Below, piece by piece: positions 59,809 to 64,000 of a DNA stretch of 64,000 nt. The first letter of the stretch is position 1, and every line of letters starts with the position of its first letter. The notes below the pieces were generated by a model. The model worked only from the letters and a program-made list of their open reading frames with translations, did no database searches and was not told the origin of the DNA. The translations under genes were made by a program, and so were the position numbers. Source of the DNA: Amnibacterium flavum (lineage in GTDB: Bacteria > Actinomycetota > Actinomycetes > Actinomycetales > Microbacteriaceae); contig NZ_QEOP01000002.1 of NCBI RefSeq assembly GCF_003097495.1, positions 682,001 to 746,000 on the forward strand. Direction: 5' to 3'.

Positions 59809-60282
59809 GTGGCCGATGATGTCATGTTCGGATTCGATCCCGGGGAGATCGACACGAGCGCACCCACCCGGTCGGCTCGACTGAAATGGGTGATCGTCGT
59901 CGACGACGCGCTCTCCGTCGGTCGGCAGTCGAATGCCGTTGCCTGCGTGGCCGCTGCCACCCAGGCCGGAGTGAGCGGCCTCCTCGGTCCCGACGCGGTC
60001 GACGCGGACGGTGCACGTCACCCGGGCCTTCCGTGGGCGGGGTGCACGATCCTCGGGGCGGGCACGGAGCGGATGACGACGGTGCTCGCTCGGGCGTCGA
60101 CACGGCCCGAGGTCTTCGTCGCCGATATGGCGGGCGCGGCACAGGAGACCCGCGTCTACGACGAGTACCTGGAGACGGTCGGGCGAACCCCGAGCTCCGA
60201 ACTGGGCGTCCGCGCGGTGAGCCTCGTCGGGCCCAGGAAAGCGGTGGACAAGATCATCGGGGGACTCTCGCTACTCGCCTGA
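59809..60282 (+). CDS. DUF2000 family protein
   Basis: 157 residues from GTG 59809, chosen because GGAGG lies 8 bases upstream. It has KWVIVVDDALSVGRQSNAVA near the start, WAGCTILGAG, and KAVDKIIGGLSLLA at the end, the DUF2000 pattern (peptidyl-tRNA hydrolase-like fold). The biochemical role is unknown. The Lrp regulator lies opposite, with a 111-base gap. Confidence 0.85.
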   Translation: MADDVMFGFDPGEIDTSAPTRSARLKWVIVVDDALSVGRQSNAVACVAAATQAGVSGLLGPDAVDADGARHPGLPWAGCTILGAGTERMTTVLARASTRPEVFVADMAGAAQETRVYDEYLETVGRTPSSELGVRAVSLVGPRKAVDKIIGGLSLLA

Positions 60283-60334
60283 GTCAGGTCTACGGTGTCC
60301 ACATACGCATGGTCTCGACCAGGAAGGTGCTCCG

Positions 60335-60745
60335 ATGTCCGTCATCCTCACCCCGTATCTGAACTTCCGCGACACCGCCCGCGAGGCGATCGAGTTCTAC
60401 CATTCGGTCTTTGGCGGAGACCTGACGATCAGCACGTTCGGCGAGATGGGCATGGGTCAGGATCCGTCCGAGTCGGACAAGGTCATGCATTCGATGCTGA
60501 CCGCGCCGAACGGTCTCGTCCTGATGGCGGCGGACACCCCTGACCGGATGGACTACACGCCCGGCACCAACTTCTCGGTGTCGTTGAGCGGCGACGACAC
60601 CGAGACCCTGACGCGTTACTGGGAGTCGCTGTCCGATGGCGCGACAATTGTGGAGCCGCTGTCGAAGGCGCCGTGGGGTGACAGTTTCGGAATGCTGAAC
60701 GACCGGTTCGGCATCAGTTGGCTGGTCAACATCTCGGGCTCGTGA
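60335..60745 (+). CDS. PhnB-like VOC family protein
   Basis: 136 residues: TPYLNFRDTAREAIEFYHSV, MLTAPNGLVLMAADTPD, and the end WGDSFGMLNDRFGISWLVNI. This is the PhnB/3-demethylubiquinone-like VOC group, with two duplicated beta-alpha-beta modules. The function is unknown. The stop is only 10 bases from the convergent parC stop. Confidence 0.88.
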   Translation: MSVILTPYLNFRDTAREAIEFYHSVFGGDLTISTFGEMGMGQDPSESDKVMHSMLTAPNGLVLMAADTPDRMDYTPGTNFSVSLSGDDTETLTRYWESLSDGATIVEPLSKAPWGDSFGMLNDRFGISWLVNISGS

Positions 60746-60755
60746 GCAGCGGCCC

Positions 60756-63215
60756 TCACGCGTTGAGGGCGGCGCCGATCGAGGCGACGATGCCGTCTAG
60801 CGGGATGCCCGATGCATCCCGTCGCGCACCGGGGTCGGGCAGCGCGACAGCTCCGCCTTCGGCGGTGACGGCGTAGGCCGGATCCGCGCCAACCCAGGCC
60901 AGGGCGAGCGAGTCCTCTCCCTTGAGGAAGGTGTGCGCACGCACTCCACCGGTCGCTCGACCCTTGCCGGGGAAGTCGACGAACAGGGACACCTTCGCCT
61001 TGCCCGGGTCGGTGCCCGGGAGCGCGCCGATCGTCGTCGACACGGTGGCCACGACCGCGTGCTCGGGCTTGGCGACGGCACCGAAGAAGACGACCTCGGC
61101 TCCCGTCGACAGATTGATGCCGGCCATACCTCCGGCGGCGACGCCCTGGGGGCGGACCGCCGAGGCCTGGAAGTGCAGCAACTGCGCATCGCTGCTCACG
61201 AAGACGAGCTCGGCGTCATCCGTGGACTGCACGACGCCGACCACCTCGTCGCCCTTCTTGAGCGAGATCACCTCGAAGTCGGGCTTCGTCGGGTAGCCGC
61301 CCGCGGTCACCCGCTTGACGGTCCCGCCCTTGGTGCCGAGCGCGATGGGCTCCTCGCTCGTCAGCGAGACCAGCCCGAGGACGCGTTCACCCTTGGCCAG
61401 GCCCACGTAATCGCCGATCCTGGCACCCGCCCCCAGCTGCACCGAGTTGGTGGGCACCGCCGGGAGGTCGACGGGCGTGAACCGGACGAGGCGTCCCGTG
61501 TTGGTCACGGCACCGAGTTCGCCTCGGCTCGTGCCGCGCACCTGCGACCGGATCGCATCGTGTCTGCTGCGCCGAGCGGGTCGTTCGAGCTCCTCGTCGG
61601 CGGGCATGTCGACCCGCACCGCGCGTCCCGTCGTCGAGAGCACCACCGTGCACGGCACATCGGCGATCTCGAGCGACACCGTGGACTTCTTGCCGCGCGT
61701 GCTGCCTGCCAGCGATGGGGCCGCCTCGGTGAGCAGGGTGCGCCGGGGGGTCCCGTACTTCTCGGCCGTCGCGTCGAGCTCATCGCCGACCAGCTCGCGG
61801 ATGCGCTGTTCGCTGCCGAGCAGCTCCTCGAGGTAGGCGATCTCGGCGCGGAGCTCGTCGCGCTCGGTCTCGAGTTCGATGCGCGAGAACCGGGTGAGGC
61901 GGCGCAGCCGGAGCTCGAGGATGTACTCCGCCTGGACCTGGTCGAGGTCGAAGATGTCGATGAGTCGGGTGCGAGCGGTCTCGGAGTCATCGCTCGTGCG
62001 GATGACCTGGATGACCTCGTCGATGTCGAGGATCGCGGTGAGCAGTCCCTCGACGAGGTGCAGACGTTCGCGGCGCCGGGCGAGACGGTAGCTGGTGCGA
62101 CGGGTGACCACCTCGACGCGGTGCTTGATGTAGACCTGCAGCAGTTCGAGCAGACCGAGGGTGCGGGGTCCGCCGTCGACGAGGGCGACGTTGTTGATGC
62201 CCATCGACTCCTCGAGCGGCGTGAGGCGGTAGAGCTGCTCGAGCACGGCCTCAGGACTGAAACCTGTCTTGATGCCGATGACGAGGCGGAGACCGTTCTT
62301 CCGGTCGGTGAGGTCGTTGACGTCCGAGATCCCCTGGATCTTCTTCGACTGGACGCCGTCCTTGATCTTCTCGATGACCCGCTCGGGACCGACGAGATAG
62401 GGCAGCTCGGTGACGACGAGTCCGGACTTGCGCGGGGTGATGTTCTCGATCGAGACCCGCGCGCGGGTGCGGAAGCTTCCGCGACCCGTCGCATAGGCGT
62501 CTCGGATGCCGTCGAGACCTGAGATGGTGCCGCCGGTGGGCAGATCGGGACCCGGGATGAAGCGCATGATGTCGTCGAGGGTCGCCGCGGGGTTCTCGAT
62601 CAGGTGGCGAGCTCCGGCCACGACCTCGATGAGGTTGTGCGGTGCCATGTTGGTGGCCATGCCCACGGCGATACCGCTCGCGCCGTTGACGAGCAGGTTC
62701 GGGAACGCGGCAGGCAGCACCTCGGGCTGGGTCAGTTGGTTGTCGTAGTTCGGCACGAAGTCGACGACGTCCTCGTCGAGGTTCTCGACCATGGCCATGG
62801 CGGCGGGCGCGAGCCGGGCCTCGGTGTACCGGGAGGCGGCGGGGCCGTCGTCGAGGGAGCCGAAGTTGCCGTGCCCGTCGATCAGGGGGAGTCGCATCAC
62901 GAACGGCTGCGCCAGGCGCACCATCGCGTCGTAGATCGCCGAGTCGCCGTGCGGGTGCAGCTTGCCCATGACCTCGCCGACCACGCGTGCCGACTTGACG
63001 TGGCCGCGGTCGGGCCGCAGGCCCATGTCGGCCATCTGGTAAAGGATCCGGCGCTGCACCGGCTTCAGTCCGTCCCGGGCGTCGGGGAGTGCTCGCGAGT
63101 AGATGACGGAGTAGGCGTACTCGAGGAACGAACCCTGCATCTCGACCGAGACGTCGATGTCCTCGATGCGCTCGACGATCGCGTCGGCGTCGGGGGTGCG
63201 GCCGTCGGGGCTCAC
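60756..63215 (-). CDS. parC: DNA topoisomerase IV subunit A
   Basis: 819 residues from the GTG at 63213-63215; the frame continues upstream but that stretch is Arg/Pro-rich and lacks homology. It has the type IIA breakage-reunion fold: [20 protein letters not shown] (quinolone-determining region), [20 protein letters not shown], and the catalytic Tyr in [11 protein letters not shown]-terminal beta-pinwheel follows, without a clear gyrase-box (QRRGGKG), supporting ParC over GyrA. It is the partner of parE 1.5 kb away. Confidence 0.92.
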   Translation of the reverse strand: MSPDGRTPDADAIVERIEDIDVSVEMQGSFLEYAYSVIYSRALPDARDGLKPVQRRILYQMADMGLRPDRGHVKSARVVGEVMGKLHPHGDSAIYDAMVRLAQPFVMRLPLIDGHGNFGSLDDGPAASRYTEARLAPAAMAMVENLDEDVVDFVPNYDNQLTQPEVLPAAFPNLLVNGASGIAVGMATNMAPHNLIEVVAGARHLIENPAATLDDIMRFIPGPDLPTGGTISGLDGIRDAYATGRGSFRTRARVSIENITPRKSGLVVTELPYLVGPERVIEKIKDGVQSKKIQGISDVNDLTDRKNGLRLVIGIKTGFSPEAVLEQLYRLTPLEESMGINNVALVDGGPRTLGLLELLQVYIKHRVEVVTRRTSYRLARRRERLHLVEGLLTAILDIDEVIQVIRTSDDSETARTRLIDIFDLDQVQAEYILELRLRRLTRFSRIELETERDELRAEIAYLEELLGSEQRIRELVGDELDATAEKYGTPRRTLLTEAAPSLAGSTRGKKSTVSLEIADVPCTVVLSTTGRAVRVDMPADEELERPARRSRHDAIRSQVRGTSRGELGAVTNTGRLVRFTPVDLPAVPTNSVQLGAGARIGDYVGLAKGERVLGLVSLTSEEPIALGTKGGTVKRVTAGGYPTKPDFEVISLKKGDEVVGVVQSTDDAELVFVSSDAQLLHFQASAVRPQGVAAGGMAGINLSTGAEVVFFGAVAKPEHAVVATVSTTIGALPGTDPGKAKVSLFVDFPGKGRATGGVRAHTFLKGEDSLALAWVGADPAYAVTAEGGAVALPDPGARRDASGIPLDGIVASIGAALNA

Positions 63216-63397
63216 CGGACGCTCCGGGCGGGGCGGGGGGAGGTGAGGGCTTGCTGGGGCACGGCGGTACTCGCGGCCTTCCTGATCTCGGGGGAAGCGG
63301 GCGGCTCGTCTGGCGACTGCCCGGTGTCTGGGGCCGGTGGGCGCGCGGCCCGTCCGGTGTCGGGGCCGCGCCAAGGCGCTGTGAGAGACTGGCCCCG

Positions 63398-64000
63398 ATG
63401 CCCATCATGGTACCCACGGGTCTCGGCGATGGCCCCCATCTGGCCGCGGTTCTCACCAGTTCGCTCGCCGCGATGCGCTCGGAGCAGAACGAGCTGCGGC
63501 TGCCGCCCGCGCGTTCGTTCGTGGTCGTGCTGGTCGACGGGCTCGGCATGTCGAGTCTTCGGGCACGATCGGGCCATGCTCGCGTCCTCTCCTCGGCCAT
63601 CGGCAAATGGTCGACGGCCCGCACGGGCGGCCCCACCACGACGGCGGCTGCGATCACCTCGCTGACGACAGGTGCCGCTCCCGGCCGGCACGGTGTCGTC
63701 GGCTACTCGGTCCTCGACCCCGCCACCGACAGACTTGTGAATCAGCTCAGCGGCTGGGGCGGCACCGTCGATCCGGCCGTCTGGCAGCGCTGTCCGACGC
63801 TGTTCGAGACAGCGGATGTCCGCTCCGTGGTGGTCGGCGGGCGTCGCTACTCGGATTCCGGATTCACCGCCGCCGCGCTGCGAGGGGCGGAGTACGTGCC
63901 CGTCGACGGCATCGCGGAGAGGTTCGGGGCGGCGGCGGAGTTGACGAGCTCAGCCGATCCGACGGTCGTCTACCTCTACGTCCCCGAGCTCGATATGGCG
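63398..64000 (+). CDS. Alkaline phosphatase/nucleotide pyrophosphatase family protein (5' part)
   Basis: The first 201 codons of a gene that runs off the right edge. [13 protein letters not shown] holds the first metal Asp, and [20 protein letters not shown] holds the likely nucleophile Thr, followed by [12 protein letters not shown], as in nucleotide pyrophosphatase/phosphodiesterase-like members of the alkaline phosphatase superfamily. It is divergent from parC with a 182-base gap; a gene of this kind beside parC is common in Micrococcales. The C-terminal metal ligands are outside the window. Confidence 0.82.
   Translation, partial: MPIMVPTGLGDGPHLAAVLTSSLAAMRSEQNELRLPPARSFVVVLVDGLGMSSLRARSGHARVLSSAIGKWSTARTGGPTTTAAAITSLTTGAAPGRHGVVGYSVLDPATDRLVNQLSGWGGTVDPAVWQRCPTLFETADVRSVVVGGRRYSDSGFTAAALRGAEYVPVDGIAERFGAAAELTSSADPTVVYLYVPELDMA

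Noticed and set aside
1-64000. tRNA and rRNA genes
   Set aside because: I looked for T-loop-like GGTTCGA/GTTCGAAT strings with acceptor pairing and found none that folded; no rRNA-like stretch is present.

Overview
The window is high-GC, gene-dense actinobacterial chromosome, most like Microbacteriaceae (Microbacterium or a close relative). This is an inference from gene content, order and protein sequence, not from a marker search. Supporting signs are the glnA2-glnE-glnA block, the pepA-lpdA-sucB order, DUF4191 and RDD genes beside glnA, an alanine/lysine/acidic N-terminal tail on the primary sigma factor, parE/parC followed by a phosphatase-family gene, and short interspersed palindromes with the core cgttgagcccgtcgaaacg. 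I see no rRNA, tRNA, prophage, IS element or CRISPR array.

Layout. 1-2.1 kb: the 5' end of a kdp potassium-pump operon (kdpB start, kdpA, kdpF and a 27-residue membrane peptide) on the minus strand. 2.1-6.7 kb: polyphosphate glucokinase, methionine aminopeptidase, panB and small unknowns. 6.7-15.4 kb: a nitrogen island with three different glutamine synthetases (glnA2, a type III enzyme, glnA1) and the adenylyltransferase glnE. A four-element GlnR-type box lies upstream of glnA1. 15.5-24.3 kb: RDD, J-domain and DUF4191 membrane proteins, a pseudokinase, then pepA-lpdA-sucB and a PAC2 protein. 24.5-28.6 kb: an SDR enzyme, an MFS carrier and the primary sigma factor. 28.6-33.6 kb: a SAP-like protein, a MurT/GatD-like pair, then a phosphate transporter operon with DUF3349. 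33.7-53.8 kb: an accessory mosaic of small regulators, transporters, polyphosphate kinase 2, acyl-CoA synthetase, a NYN/OST-HTH protein, an AlaX-like editing protein and a lower-GC gene with a PD-(D/E)XK motif. 53.8-56.6 kb: a TasA-like exported protein, an ER-type (SipW) signal peptidase fused to a LamG domain, and a divergent MarR regulator. 56.7-64 kb: a DUF7455-like zinc protein, parE, an Lrp/DUF2000 pair, parC and the start of a phosphatase-family gene.

Most notable points. First, the MurT/GatD pair at 29.4-31.3 kb contains no cysteine at all. The GatD nucleophile position is glycine (codon at 30901) and MurT has no zinc-ribbon cysteines, so it cannot work as the usual glutamine-dependent lipid II amidotransferase. 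In a Microbacteriaceae host, where type B peptidoglycan is cross-linked through the alpha-carboxyl of D-Glu, it is a candidate ligase for that position. Second, the signal peptidase at 53.8-55.2 kb carries a C-terminal LamG half that begins with a segment resembling the export signal of its neighbouring TasA-like substrate, suggesting a protease fused to its own substrate. Third, two families of intergenic hairpins show paired (compensating) arm changes between copies.
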